Shown: one piece after another, positions 44,824-53,756 of the stretch
How positions within the stretch are numbered: position 1 is the stretch's first letter
Layout: each line of letters starts with the position of its first letter
Source: Staphylococcus piscifermentans
GTDB lineage: Bacteria > Bacillota > Bacilli > Staphylococcales > Staphylococcaceae
DNA length: 64,000 nt
Assembly (NCBI RefSeq): GCF_900186985.1
Contig: NZ_LT906447.1
Coordinates: 2,294,001-2,358,000 of the forward strand
Reading direction: 5' to 3'
Program-made: the position numbers and the translations under genes
Notes under the pieces: model-generated
What the model was told of the DNA's origin: nothing
Database searches by the model: none
The model's input: the letters and a program-made list of their open reading frames with translations, nothing else

Positions 44824-45579
44824 ATGTTGAAAGTGGAAAACTTGAATTTATTTTTAGGACATAAACACGTTTTACAAGACATAAATTTACAGTTGCAGAT
44901 TCAAGGAGAATTAATTGGAATAATGGGACCTAATGGTGCTGGTAAATCTTCTTTAATTAAGTCACTCATCGGAGAATTCAAAGCAGAAGGTATAAAACAA
45001 CTGAATGACAGGCCGATTCTATCGCAATTAAATAAGATTACATACATACCTCAAAAAACGCATTTAGATTTAGACTTTCCCATTAGTGTGGAATCAGTTG
45101 TACTTTCTGGTGCATTTAAAGAAATCGGTTGGTTTAAGAAGCCGAGCCACCGCATTAAAATGCGACTGAACGATTTGCTCGATGATATGCAGTTAACTGC
45201 ATTGCGGAAACGTCAGATTGCAGAACTCAGCGGCGGTCAACTGCAACGTGTCCTCGTAGCACGTGCATTGATGACTGAGAGCGTCCTTTATTTGCTGGAT
45301 GAGCCTTTTGTAGGAATTGATTTCACAAGCGAACAGCTGATCATGGATAAATTACAGCAGTTAAAAGCACAAGGTAAATTAATTTTGATTGTACATCATG
45401 ATTTATCGAAAGCTGCAGAATATTTTGATCGCATCCTCTTGCTCAATCGGACCTTACGTTATTTCGGACCTAGTAAAGAAGCAATTACAGCAGAACGTTT
45501 AAATGAAACTTATATGAATCACAGTACACCCAGTACGATAAATTCACATAATGAGAAAGTGAGAATAAAGAATGCTTGA
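44824..45579 (+). CDS. mntA: MntA, manganese ABC transporter ATPase
   Basis: 251 aa. Walker A IMGPNGAGKSSLIKSL, Q-loop YIPQKTHLD, signature AELSGGQLQRVLVARAL, Walker B LYLLDEPFVGID, H-loop VHHDLSKA. The family is the zinc/manganese importer ATPase. AGGAGG precedes the ATG, and the 3' end overlaps mntB by 8 bases. Confidence 0.94.
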   Translation: MLKVENLNLFLGHKHVLQDINLQLQIQGELIGIMGPNGAGKSSLIKSLIGEFKAEGIKQLNDRPILSQLNKITYIPQKTHLDLDFPISVESVVLSGAFKEIGWFKKPSHRIKMRLNDLLDDMQLTALRKRQIAELSGGQLQRVLVARALMTESVLYLLDEPFVGIDFTSEQLIMDKLQQLKAQGKLILIVHHDLSKAAEYFDRILLLNRTLRYFGPSKEAITAERLNETYMNHSTPSTINSHNEKVRIKNA

Positions 45580-46408
45580 TTTTTTACAACACATATTTGA
45601 ATACCAATTTTTAAGCCGCGCACTCATTATCTCTATTTTCGTAGGAATTGTTTGCGGGACGGTCGGCAGTCTGATTGTTTTAAGAGGATTGTCGCTCATG
45701 GGTGATGCGATGAGCCATGCTGTATTGCCAGGCGTTGCATTATCATTTCTTTTCAAAATTCCGATGTTTGTCGGAGCCCTTGTCACAGGAATGCTTGCAA
45801 GTCTGTTTATCGGATTTATTTCTGATAGAAGCAAAACCAAGCAAGATGCCGCCATAGGTATTAGTTTTACAGCATTTTTAGCAGTCGGAGTCATTATTAT
45901 CAGCTTAATTAATAGTACGACAGATTTGTATCATATTCTTTTTGGTAATTTGCTAGCGATTACGAAAACTGCATATTGGTCAACTATTATTGTCAGCTCG
46001 ATTGTGCTCTTGCTTATCATCATTTTCTACCGCCCTTTAATGATTTCTACTTTTGATCCGACCTTTAGTAGAATGAGCGGTTTAAATACAACATTTATAC
46101 ATTACTTTGTAATGCTGCTGCTTTCACTCGTAACTGTAGCAAGCATTCAAACTGTTGGTATCATCTTAGTCGTTGCATTGCTGATTACACCGGCTTCAGC
46201 TGCTTTCTTAATCACTAAGAAACTCTGGTCGATGATGGTAGTTGCCAGTCTGATCAGTGTCGTCAGTGCAATCGTCGGCATGTATTTCAGTTATATTTAT
46301 AACATCCCGAGCGGTGCAACGATTGTCTTGTGTGCATTCGCGATTTATATAGGTACATTTATCTATTCAAAAATCACTCAACAAACTAGAAAAGGAGTTG
46401 CATCATGA
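45572..46408 (+). CDS. mntB: MntB, manganese ABC transporter permease
   Basis: 278 aa, ABC-3 family, about eight or nine helices. Family marks: GTVGSLIVLRGLSLMGDAMSH, HAVLPGVALSFLF, FGNLLAI, and near the end QTVGIILVVALLITPASAA. It overlaps mntA by 8 and mntC by 4 bases, giving tight translational coupling of the whole importer. Confidence 0.93.
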   Translation: MLDFLQHIFEYQFLSRALIISIFVGIVCGTVGSLIVLRGLSLMGDAMSHAVLPGVALSFLFKIPMFVGALVTGMLASLFIGFISDRSKTKQDAAIGISFTAFLAVGVIIISLINSTTDLYHILFGNLLAITKTAYWSTIIVSSIVLLLIIIFYRPLMISTFDPTFSRMSGLNTTFIHYFVMLLLSLVTVASIQTVGIILVVALLITPASAAFLITKKLWSMMVVASLISVVSAIVGMYFSYIYNIPSGATIVLCAFAIYIGTFIYSKITQQTRKGVAS

Positions 46409-47334
46409 AAAAGTTAGTACCTTTATTAATTGCAGTTTTACTATTTTTAGCTGCGTGTGGCGGAGGAAGCGGTTCAAATTCGCATTCTTCCGATGAAAAA
46501 TTAAAAATTGTCACAACGAACTCTATTCTTGCAGATATGACGCAACATGTGACTGGCAAACAAGCTGAAATTCACAGTATTGTACCAGTCGGTCAGGATC
46601 CGCATGAATATGAAGTCAAACCGAAAGATATCAAAGCTTTAACAGACGCTGACATTATTTTATATAACGGATTGAATCTCGAAACCGGCAATGGCTGGTT
46701 CGACAAAGCTTTAGAACAAGCTGGCAAAAACACAAAAGATAAGAGTGTCGTACGCGTTTCTAAAGATGTCAAACCGATTTACTTGAATGGTGCCGAAGGA
46801 GATGATTCTAAACAAGATCCGCACGCCTGGCTAAGTTTGGAAAACGGAATTAAATACGTCAAAACGATCCAGCAAGCTGTGATTCAACATGACAAAGCAC
46901 ATAAAGATGATTTCCAAAAACGAGGTGATGACTATCTCAAACAACTTGAAAAATTAAATAAAGATAGTCACGACAAATTCGATGACATTCCTAAAAATCA
47001 ACGTGCAATGATTACAAGCGAAGGCGCTTTTAAATACTTCTCCAAACAATATGGCATTACACCCGGCTATATTTGGGAAATTAACACTGAAAAACAAGGT
47101 ACACCTGAACAAATGAAACAAGCAATCAAATTTGTGAAAGACCATCATTTAAAAAATCTATTAGTCGAAACAAGTGTCGATCATAAAAGTATGGAAAGCT
47201 TGAGTGAAGAAACAGATGTACCGATTTCAGGCGAAGTATTTACAGATTCTATTGGCAAAAAAGGCAGTAAGGGTGATTCCTATTATAAAATGATGGAATC
47301 TAATATTGAAACTGTCCATAACAGCATGAAATAA
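46405..47334 (+). CDS. mntC: MntC, manganese-binding lipoprotein
   Basis: 309 aa. Signal peptide with lipobox FLAACG, so it is a lipoprotein on the outer membrane face. The cluster A-1 metal-binding fold shows VPVGQDPHEYEVKPKD (first His), DPHAWLSLENG (second His), MITSEGAFKYFSKQYGI (Glu) and a C-terminal TDSIG region with the Asp ligand. It is very close to S. aureus MntC. It delivers Mn(II) to MntB, important under oxidative stress and calprotectin limitation. Confidence 0.94.
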   Translation: MKKLVPLLIAVLLFLAACGGGSGSNSHSSDEKLKIVTTNSILADMTQHVTGKQAEIHSIVPVGQDPHEYEVKPKDIKALTDADIILYNGLNLETGNGWFDKALEQAGKNTKDKSVVRVSKDVKPIYLNGAEGDDSKQDPHAWLSLENGIKYVKTIQQAVIQHDKAHKDDFQKRGDDYLKQLEKLNKDSHDKFDDIPKNQRAMITSEGAFKYFSKQYGITPGYIWEINTEKQGTPEQMKQAIKFVKDHHLKNLLVETSVDHKSMESLSEETDVPISGEVFTDSIGKKGSKGDSYYKMMESNIETVHNSMK

Positions 47335-47535
47335 GCACATTATCCTTTGTATTGGCGGATTACCTCCTAATTCGTTTACGAATTCCGCCATCCATAAATA
47401 ATCTATCCTAAACATAAATAACTAAGCCGTGGTCACAATCCTCCCTAGAGACCACATTACTTCTATAGAAAAGCGGTGCTGCGATGACATCGCTTTTCGA
47501 AGAGCCAGTCTCCTCCAAGTCTGGCTCTTTTTTTG
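47335..47535 (+). ncRNA. RsaC-like 3' UTR RNA of mntABC (candidate)
   Basis: In S. aureus the long mntABC 3' UTR is processed into the small RNA RsaC. Here about 200 bases follow mntC without any gene. They hold GGCGGA/TCCGCC (with ACCTCCT inside), GTGGTC/GACCAC (47429-47434 with 47450-47455; loop ATCCTCCCTA) and a final terminator AGAGCCAG/CTGGCTCT (47501-47528; loop TCTCCTCCAAGT, then TTTTTTT). Three C-rich loops able to bind ribosome binding sites argue for a regulatory RNA. The position is decisive; similarity to RsaC itself is not tested. Confidence 0.6.
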
Positions 47536-47537
47536 CA

Positions 47538-47581
47538 TAAAAAAACTGCGGAATTCTGCTGTTTGAACAAAATCCGCAGTT
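47538..47581 (-). terminator. Terminator of the CPA1 antiporter gene
   Basis: Stem ACTGCGGA/TCCGCAGT around a partly paired loop, followed on the minus strand by TTTTTTTATGC, 7 bases after the stop codon. Confidence 0.75.
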
Positions 47582-47587
47582 ATATTT

Positions 47588-49624
47588 TTATGTTAAACGA
47601 TCTACTAAAGCCATTTCATCATAGTTGATTGCTTCTCTTACTTTCAAGGCTGTCTTTTCACTGACTTCTCCTTCTTCAACTAATTCATTTAAGATATGAC
47701 GTTGTTCGCGTAAAGCATTCAATTTAATTTTAGATAGAGAATCGTGATGTTTAGATCCAAAGAAATTAGCAGGTGTAAGATTATCCGTACGCAACAGATA
47801 ACTATCGCAAATAGTGCCAATTTCTAAACGATTGTCTGGTGTCGCTTCTTTCGACAATCTTTTCACGACATTATAATGCACAATACGCATGATTTTAGAG
47901 ATTTCTTTTAAGTTTTCTCTAATATCCAGTGAAGAAGCTGCATTCGTCTGCACACGTACACGACGTCTTAATAAACCTGTTTTGATACGCATCCAAATAC
48001 GTCTCAATAAGGAAGCTTGACGATAAACTTGTGTACGTTCAGCGTAACGCATGTAGTTATCGAAATCACTTTGAGAGATACGTCCTTCTTTTGCTAGATT
48101 ATCTAAGGTTTTCGTCTCTGTATCAAAAGCAATACCTTGTAAGCGTTCTAATTCTTTGGAGTCTTCATCATCATCGTCTAATACTTTCAAGAAAGCAATA
48201 CGATCATGATAATCCTTAATGACATTACCATATTTAAACGATGTTTCTGGTGTAGCATGTTGTCTTAAGTATTCAATCACATGCTCTAATATATACACAC
48301 GTGTTTGTTTAAAGGACATGCCTTCTAGTTTTACCTTTTTCATAGCTGGTGTAACAAGCGGCAAGAATACTTGGGCCACTACTAAACTTAAAATGACCAT
48401 TCCTGAAGAAATAAATAATAAATCATTGCGATAAATGAATGATTTATTTTCTCCGAGAACGAATGGCAAGGTTAAGGCGATGGCCAGTGAAATGGTACCG
48501 TGCACACCGCATAAGGTCATAATCAAAGCATACTTGCTGCGTTTTGGTTTCTTAGTGGGCGGTGAGCCTTCTTCATTCATCGCTCTTTCAAAGGGACTGA
48601 CCGGCAAGTAAAAATAAGGATAGAGAACATAGACCCATACAAAGCGGAATACATATACCGCAAGTGCTACAATGCCAGTCGTTGTCAATAAGAATACAAG
48701 ATTTTGCGGTTCAGTCTTAATAATATTGACGACTACTTCAGGAACCATATAACCTAAAATAACAAACACAAATCCGTTTAATGCATAACTCAAAACGTTC
48801 CATGTTTGTGTATAACTTAATTGCAGTTGTGTACTGACATGGGTAATACGATCCCGTTCAAAACCGTGTACCAGCCCAGCCACAACGGCTGCAATAATTC
48901 CCGAAGCATGAAATACCTCTGCAATCAGATAGGTTACAAACGGTGTCAGCAATTGAATAAAGATAAACATATTATTGCTCTCTACACCACGTCTAGAAAG
49001 TGTAACGCGCAATCTTACCAATACTACACCTATAATCATACCTACAATCAAACCGCCAATTGCGGCAATCAAGAACTCTCCTACAGCATGTGTAACTGAG
49101 AAAGTACCTGTAATCAATGCAGTTACAGCAATTTTGAAGGAAATGATACCCGCTGCATCATTCAGTAAAGATTCCCCTTCCAAAATTGTCATAGAACCTT
49201 TCGGTAATACTTTTCCTTTGGTAATCGCAGAAACGGCTACCGCATCGGTCGGACAAAGGATAGCTGCGAGTGCAAATCCTGCCGGCATAGGTAAATTAGG
49301 CCAAACCCAGTGAATGAAGAAACCTACACCGATGACCGTAGTAAATACTAAACCGAGCGCCATCAGCATGACCGGCTTAATATAACGCCGCAAACTGACA
49401 CGCGAAACTTGTACACCTTCTACAAATAATAATGGCGCGATTAAAGCGACCATAAACACTTCTGTATCAAAATCAAAACTGACAGGGATAGGTGTTAAAA
49501 ATAATAAAGCCCCTAAAATAATTTGGATAAATGCTAAAGGCACTTTAGGGAGAAATAGTGAATGAATTAATGAACTTATGATTACTGCTGCTAAAAATAT
49601 CAGCATGCTTTCAACTATCTCCAA
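47588..49624 (-). CDS. CPA1-family Na+(K+)/H+ antiporter
   Basis: 678 aa from a TTG start (49622-49624) placed behind AGAGGTGA; the ATG eight codons upstream has no ribosome binding site. Twelve or so helices fill residues 1-~405, with the ion-binding region CPTDAVAVSAITKGKVLPKG and ILEGESLLNDAAGI typical of NhaP/CPA1. A long cytoplasmic C-terminal part (~430-678, helical, charged) probably regulates activity. The substrate cation cannot be told from the sequence. Confidence 0.87.
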   Translation of the reverse strand: MEIVESMLIFLAAVIISSLIHSLFLPKVPLAFIQIILGALLFLTPIPVSFDFDTEVFMVALIAPLLFVEGVQVSRVSLRRYIKPVMLMALGLVFTTVIGVGFFIHWVWPNLPMPAGFALAAILCPTDAVAVSAITKGKVLPKGSMTILEGESLLNDAAGIISFKIAVTALITGTFSVTHAVGEFLIAAIGGLIVGMIIGVVLVRLRVTLSRRGVESNNMFIFIQLLTPFVTYLIAEVFHASGIIAAVVAGLVHGFERDRITHVSTQLQLSYTQTWNVLSYALNGFVFVILGYMVPEVVVNIIKTEPQNLVFLLTTTGIVALAVYVFRFVWVYVLYPYFYLPVSPFERAMNEEGSPPTKKPKRSKYALIMTLCGVHGTISLAIALTLPFVLGENKSFIYRNDLLFISSGMVILSLVVAQVFLPLVTPAMKKVKLEGMSFKQTRVYILEHVIEYLRQHATPETSFKYGNVIKDYHDRIAFLKVLDDDDEDSKELERLQGIAFDTETKTLDNLAKEGRISQSDFDNYMRYAERTQVYRQASLLRRIWMRIKTGLLRRRVRVQTNAASSLDIRENLKEISKIMRIVHYNVVKRLSKEATPDNRLEIGTICDSYLLRTDNLTPANFFGSKHHDSLSKIKLNALREQRHILNELVEEGEVSEKTALKVREAINYDEMALVDRLT

Positions 49625-49997
49625 ATTGTCACCTCTTTCTATGTTCATTCATATGAAGTGGAGGTTAAAAATTGAACCGTACTCAATTTCTAACGTCTAT
49701 TTACAATCATACAATATTGAATTGCACAAAATCTATTTATATAACTTCAGATGATAAAGAACTACGTGTTGATGCTTCAAATGTGATCTGAAATGTAAAA
49801 AATACAGCTTGAAAAGTAGGAAGCCGAAAGTTGAGTACTCTATCTGAGGCTATATAAATAGAGTTATGCTATTACATTTTTACCCGTTCTATCTGTTAAT
49901 TATTACAGCAGAAAAAAATTATTAAGATTTTTTTAACAAAGGGTGTGCTTTTTTCTCAGAGAAAACGATATATAGAGTGAGCAAGGAGGTGAAGCAG
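49625..49997. other. Divergent intergenic region antiporter to DUF1659 gene
   Basis: About 370 bases holding both promoters. I see no near-consensus -35/-10 pair for either gene and no small open frame with a ribosome binding site other than the DUF1659 gene itself. Confidence 0.4.
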
Positions 49998-50201
49998 ATG
50001 AAAAAAATTAAAGATGTTGCCATCACATTGATTCACGAAGAAATTGGCGAGAATGACAAAGTTGTACAAAAACGTCGTAAGTTTTCACGTTTAAACCCAG
50101 AAATCTCTACTCAAGGATTACAAACTTTTAAAAATGTCATTGAAAAATTGACTGGTGAAACGTACATCAATGTCGAAGTTACGACAGTAGAAACTTTATA
50201 A
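49998..50201 (+). CDS. DUF1659 family small protein
   Basis: 67 aa starting at the ATG behind AAGGAGGTGAAGCAG. The pattern MKKIKDVAITLIHEE...FSRLNPEISTQGLQTFKNVI...VEVTTVETL is DUF1659, a small Firmicute family usually found next to DUF2922, as here. No function is known. The protein is predicted as a compact beta-alpha-beta fold without membrane or signal segments. Confidence 0.8.
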   Translation: MKKIKDVAITLIHEEIGENDKVVQKRRKFSRLNPEISTQGLQTFKNVIEKLTGETYINVEVTTVETL

Positions 50202-50214
50202 GGAGGAAGAAAAT

Positions 50215-50427
50215 ATGTCTAAAACTTTAGAACTCATTTTTCTGAATGCAGCTAACAAACCTGTAAAATTGCTTATTCCTGATTTAAAAGCAGGAGTTAC
50301 TGAGGAAAATGCGCGTAATGCCATGAACACGTTGTTAGAAACTGACGCGTTAAATCCGACAGCTGGTAAACCTGTTGCAGTTAAAAGCGCACAAATTGTT
50401 GAAAAAGACACACACGTTATTTTCTAA
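50215..50427 (+). CDS. DUF2922 family small protein
   Basis: 70 aa, with AGGAGGAAG just before the ATG and a 13-bp gap to the DUF1659 gene. The phrase LIPDLKAGVTEENARNAMNT is typical of DUF2922. The constant pairing of the two families suggests they work together; the function is unknown. The operon ends at the hairpin at 50437-50467. Confidence 0.8.
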   Translation: MSKTLELIFLNAANKPVKLLIPDLKAGVTEENARNAMNTLLETDALNPTAGKPVAVKSAQIVEKDTHVIF

Positions 50428-50436
50428 AACTACTTT

Positions 50437-50477
50437 CCGAGTATATTCAAATTTTGAATATGCTCGGTTTTATTTTT
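50437..50477 (+). terminator. Terminator of the DUF1659-DUF2922 pair
   Basis: CCGAGTATATTCAAA pairs with TTTGAATATGCTCGG (one U-G), then TTTTATTTTT. Its tail overlaps the end of the converging 77-aa gene. Confidence 0.82.
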
Positions 50478-50703
50478 CTATCAATCTCGGTTTAACAATA
50501 TCTCCGAAGAAAATACGTTTATCTCCGAGCTTTCTGCAAATCGCATAATCTTCATACACATCTATCACTTGCGCTAAATTTTTATAGGCATGTTTGGGAT
50601 TGAGTACTTCAATAAATTGCTGGCTCTGAATTTGAGCATTTAATCCTGCATCGATAAAAAATGTATCCTCATCAAGCACACGAATAATTGAAATATTATC
50701 CAT
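50470..50703 (-). CDS. Hypothetical 77-aa protein
   Basis: Starts MDNISIIRVLDEDTFFIDAG and ends FGDIVKPRLIEK; mostly beta-strand by appearance (VLDEDTFFIDAG, IDVYEDYAICRKLG), no membrane or signal segment. I do not recognise a family. Upstream AAAGTGGTGG can serve as ribosome binding site. Its position opposite the DUF1659/DUF2922 pair and its codon use fit a real small gene. Confidence 0.55.
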   Translation of the reverse strand: MDNISIIRVLDEDTFFIDAGLNAQIQSQQFIEVLNPKHAYKNLAQVIDVYEDYAICRKLGDKRIFFGDIVKPRLIEK

Positions 50704-50777
50704 TTAACCACCACTTTTCCCTCTTTATTATCAGTCCTATCTTATTACTCTTATTTTACTAAATTATATATTGATGT

Positions 50778-50824
50778 ATTGTAAAAATCTACATTTTTTA
50801 CAATTATCAAATAAAAAATGTAGA
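50778..50824. repeat. Two overlapping, mutually exclusive inverted repeats
   Basis: ATTGTAAAAA (50778-50787) pairs with TTTTTACAAT (50795-50804), while TCTACATTTTTT (50788-50799) pairs perfectly with AAAAAATGTAGA (50813-50824). The arms overlap, so only one can form. They lie about 130 bases before the DMT transporter gene. Confidence 0.6.
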
Positions 50825-50950
50825 AGAGATGGTAAAAATTAATAAAATCTATTCAACATTATTGTTAACACATGTCATCTTGTTATTGTAGAATCCTCTC
50901 AATTGTGTTAAAGTTGTGATACTATTTAATCATCTACGAGGAGGGTTGAG

Positions 50951-51883
50951 ATGGTCTTTTTATTACTTTTGGGATTAATAGCTGGAACAATGGTACCCAT
51001 CCAAACCTCTATTAATTCTCGATTAATCGAATATACCAAATCATCATTTTATGCGTCTACTATTTCCTTCGCCGTAGGTTCTCTGTTTTTAATTATCGTT
51101 AATTTGATCGTTAACCCTGGCGTTTTTAACGCTAATTACTATCACTTTGATTTTAATTATACTTGGATTACAGGCGGGATTTTAGGAGTTATTTTCTTAA
51201 CAGGAAATTTAATTTTATTCCCAAGACTCGGTGCTTCCTTAACAGTCATTATCACTATTGCTGGCCAGATCGTCATGGGGGTCTTAATCGATACTTTCGG
51301 TTGGTTCGGCGCAGAAGCGCAACCTTTTACTTTCTTAAAACTGTGTGGCATTCTGCTATTGTTCTTCGGAATCTTTATTATGAACTACTCTAAGCAAAGT
51401 GGTGCCACTGAAACGCAAAATAATCCTCTAGCACTAATATTATGGCTAGCCATCGGATTTGCCTTTGGATTCGCACCCCCTATCCAAACTGCTATTAACA
51501 GTCAATTAGGGCAAATTGTGCAAAGTCCATTTCTTGCTTCCTTCATTTCATTCTTTGTAGGAACACTCACATTATTTATTATCACTTTGATTATGAATCG
51601 TTCATTGAAAATGCGTGCACATTCTCCTGAAATTGGCAAAATAAAGTGGTTTTATTTTATCGGCGGTATATTAGGAGTGGTCTTCGTAACCGCAAATATC
51701 ATTTTAATGCCCCATTTAGGCGCGGCACTCACTACTATCATTGCGATGCTCGGTCAAATGCTGATGGGCATACTCATCGATCATTTCGCTCTGTTAGGCG
51801 CACCCAGAAATCGCATCTCAGTCCGCAAATGTGTCGGCGTGATTTGTATTATTATCGGAATTGTTATCCTACGATTATTCTAG
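50951..51883 (+). CDS. DMT-family transporter (DUF606/YdcZ duplication)
   Basis: 310 aa with ten helices made of two copies of a five-helix DUF606 unit: first GLIAGTMVPIQTSINSRL...ITGGILGVIFLTGNLILFPR, second GFAFGFAPPIQTAINSQLG...FIGGILGVVFVTANIILMPH. The internal duplication is obvious from the aligned PIQTxINS and GGILGVxF motifs. The substrate is unknown. GAGGAGGG precedes the ATG. Confidence 0.85.
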   Translation: MVFLLLLGLIAGTMVPIQTSINSRLIEYTKSSFYASTISFAVGSLFLIIVNLIVNPGVFNANYYHFDFNYTWITGGILGVIFLTGNLILFPRLGASLTVIITIAGQIVMGVLIDTFGWFGAEAQPFTFLKLCGILLLFFGIFIMNYSKQSGATETQNNPLALILWLAIGFAFGFAPPIQTAINSQLGQIVQSPFLASFISFFVGTLTLFIITLIMNRSLKMRAHSPEIGKIKWFYFIGGILGVVFVTANIILMPHLGAALTTIIAMLGQMLMGILIDHFALLGAPRNRISVRKCVGVICIIIGIVILRLF

Positions 51884-52017
51884 GATGCAATTCCTTTCTT
51901 TTTTCATTTTTTGGAAAAAGAAACCTATTAGAGAGAAAAGTGTCTTTTAAAAGTTGCACACCCCATATCATTATCGTATAATAATATTCAAATAAAATAT
52001 TATGAGGTGATATATAA

Positions 52018-52932
52018 TTGAAACGCCCCCTCTGGCTGATAGTGGTAATATCTATCCTCTTATTAACACTTATAGCCGTCGGAATATATGCCGTCTTCCG
52101 ACATCAACATCTCCAGGCAAAACAACATCTTAAAATGTACACTGCTGCTTATAATCGTCCATTCACTTTTAAAGGCGTACAAGAAGCAGAATATACGCAA
52201 ACTTTTCTTTATCATTCAGAATACGGAAAGATTCATGATTGGTTTATTCAATCTGGCAAGAAAGTTAAGAAAGACACACCCGTACTGGAATATTATAATT
52301 CGAAAGCGGAGCACCAAATGACTGCTTTTCGTAAGCAACTCACAGCGCTTGATAAGAAATCAAACCGCACTGTACTTCACACCTTTTTAGAAGAACAATT
52401 TTATCTTAATCAATCCTTGCTTCGAACCCAAGAACACAGTATTCTCGAAGGTACTTTGCATATCTTAGTACCTTATCCTTCAAAAGATAAAGAAGCTTTT
52501 GCTAAAATTTATAGTACTAAAAGAATTATCAAATCCATCGTCGATGAAAATCAACGTCGGCAATTAAAAAATAACCAAGAAATAGAAATCCAACCTCAAT
52601 TCGGAAAACCTTTTAAGGGAAGAATAATTAAACTGGATCAATTCCCGACCTCAGCTTCAACGATAAGCAAACCGGCGGAATATACAGTTGCTATTTCTAC
52701 CGATTCTACCTATCCCATAGGTACTCATTTTAATATTTCTCTTCCTACCCACTTAATTACTTTACCAAAAGAAGTGTTATATGATAAAAACTCAGTATTA
52801 ATTAAAAAAGATGAGAAAATTGTTAAAAGAATTATTAAATACTATGAAAAATCGGGTATGGTTATTATTAGTGAGGGATTATTGCCAGGGGAAAAAGTTA
52901 TTGCCCAACCAAAAAACTTCACGTTTAACTAA
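52018..52932 (+). CDS. Membrane-anchored adaptor-like (HlyD/MFP-type) protein
   Basis: 304 aa, TTG start behind GAGGTGA. One N-terminal membrane helix (residues ~5-27). Outside it, YHSEYGKIHDWFIQSGKKVK resembles the biotinyl/lipoyl-like half of membrane-fusion proteins, and LITLPKEVLYDKNSVLIKK with ISEGLLPGEKVIAQP near the end matches the C-terminal part of RND/ABC efflux adaptors. No efflux pump gene lies beside it, so the partner is unknown. Confidence 0.65.
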   Translation: MKRPLWLIVVISILLLTLIAVGIYAVFRHQHLQAKQHLKMYTAAYNRPFTFKGVQEAEYTQTFLYHSEYGKIHDWFIQSGKKVKKDTPVLEYYNSKAEHQMTAFRKQLTALDKKSNRTVLHTFLEEQFYLNQSLLRTQEHSILEGTLHILVPYPSKDKEAFAKIYSTKRIIKSIVDENQRRQLKNNQEIEIQPQFGKPFKGRIIKLDQFPTSASTISKPAEYTVAISTDSTYPIGTHFNISLPTHLITLPKEVLYDKNSVLIKKDEKIVKRIIKYYEKSGMVIISEGLLPGEKVIAQPKNFTFN

Positions 52933-53258
52933 GTATTTTATATAATTACTCTATGTAAATACGTTTACAAGTAAAAATCAATATCTATTTATTTAATTTC
53001 TCGTAATTCAAATGATGTTCAATAAGTTAATCGAGTAAAATGGTAACTTTTTAAAAGTATCATCTTTATGAAAGAACTACACATTTATAATGTTTTTTTG
53101 TTTACATTTCATTTTTATTTAGTTATAATTAAATAAATAATAGAGACTTGAATATTTTAATAGTCTGTTCAAGCCTCGATTATAGTTATTAGTGTTAATA
53201 AGTGCTTATTTACGAGCGTTATTAATAAATTTGGGAATGTTATAAGGGAGGACTACAA
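52933..53258. other. sarA upstream region
   Basis: About 325 bases. It contains the sigma-A promoter at 53101-53129, the inverted repeat GAGACTTGAA/TTCAAGCCTC (53142-53176, one mismatch) and the palindrome AATAAGTGCTTATT (53197-53210). S. aureus sarA has three promoters over ~800 bp including a SigB one; I do not find a clear SigB site here. Confidence 0.5.
53101..53129 (+). promoter_or_regulatory. Promoter of sarA
   Basis: TTTACA-N17-TATAAT, giving a leader of about 120 nt before the sarA start codon. Confidence 0.72.
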
Positions 53259-53633
53259 ATGGCCGTTTCTAAAATTAAAAATTCATCTGACTTGCTAGCT
53301 ATGGTCACTTATGCAGATAAAATGAAAAGTATCATCAAGAAAGAGTTTTCAATCAGCTTCGAGGAATTCGCTGTGTTAACTTTTATCAGTCAATCTGATG
53401 ATAGCGAATATTACCTTAAGGATATTATCAATCACTTAAACTACAAACAACCTCAAGTGGTTAAAGCTGTTAAAAATCTTTCACAAGAAGATTACTTTGA
53501 TAAAAAACGTAACGAACAAGATGAAAGAACAGTATTAATTTTAGTTAATAGTAAACAACGCGAAAAAATCAACGAATTATTAGGTAGAATTGACGAACGT
53601 ATTGTAAAAGCTAATAAAGAAATTAAATTCTGA
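53259..53633 (+). CDS. sarA: SarA, staphylococcal global virulence regulator
   Basis: 124 aa, the same length as S. aureus SarA and highly similar: [60 protein letters not shown]. The winged-helix dimer binds AT-rich DNA and controls agr, proteases and adhesins; the conserved Cys9 of S. aureus SarA is replaced (KIKNSSDLL), so cysteine-based redox control would be absent. GGAGG precedes the ATG. Confidence 0.96.
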   Translation: MAVSKIKNSSDLLAMVTYADKMKSIIKKEFSISFEEFAVLTFISQSDDSEYYLKDIINHLNYKQPQVVKAVKNLSQEDYFDKKRNEQDERTVLILVNSKQREKINELLGRIDERIVKANKEIKF

Positions 53634-53644
53634 TTATATTAAGC

Positions 53645-53685
53645 AAAGGAATTGAGGCAGGAATAGTGTTTCAATTCCTTTATTT
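53645..53685 (+). terminator. Terminator of sarA
   Basis: AAGGAATTGA/TCAATTCCTT stem followed by TTATTTATTTCT. Confidence 0.7.
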
Positions 53686-53701
53686 ATTTCTGCAATTTCA
53701 G

Positions 53702-53750
53702 AGAAAAGGAGCCGAAATCCATTTTACGTATGGACTTCGGCTCCTTTTTT
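53702..53750. terminator. Terminator of the 237-aa membrane protein gene (bidirectional)
   Basis: GGAGCCGAA/TTCGGCTCC with TCC/GGA inside, flanked by AAAA on the left and TTTTTTC on the right; works for the minus-strand gene and as a second stop for sarA. Confidence 0.75.
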
Positions 53751-53756
53751 CTTCTT

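Noticed and set aside
50437..50467. Hairpin after the DUF2922 gene as a regulatory element
   Set aside because: Stem plus T-run directly after the stop codon is an ordinary terminator.
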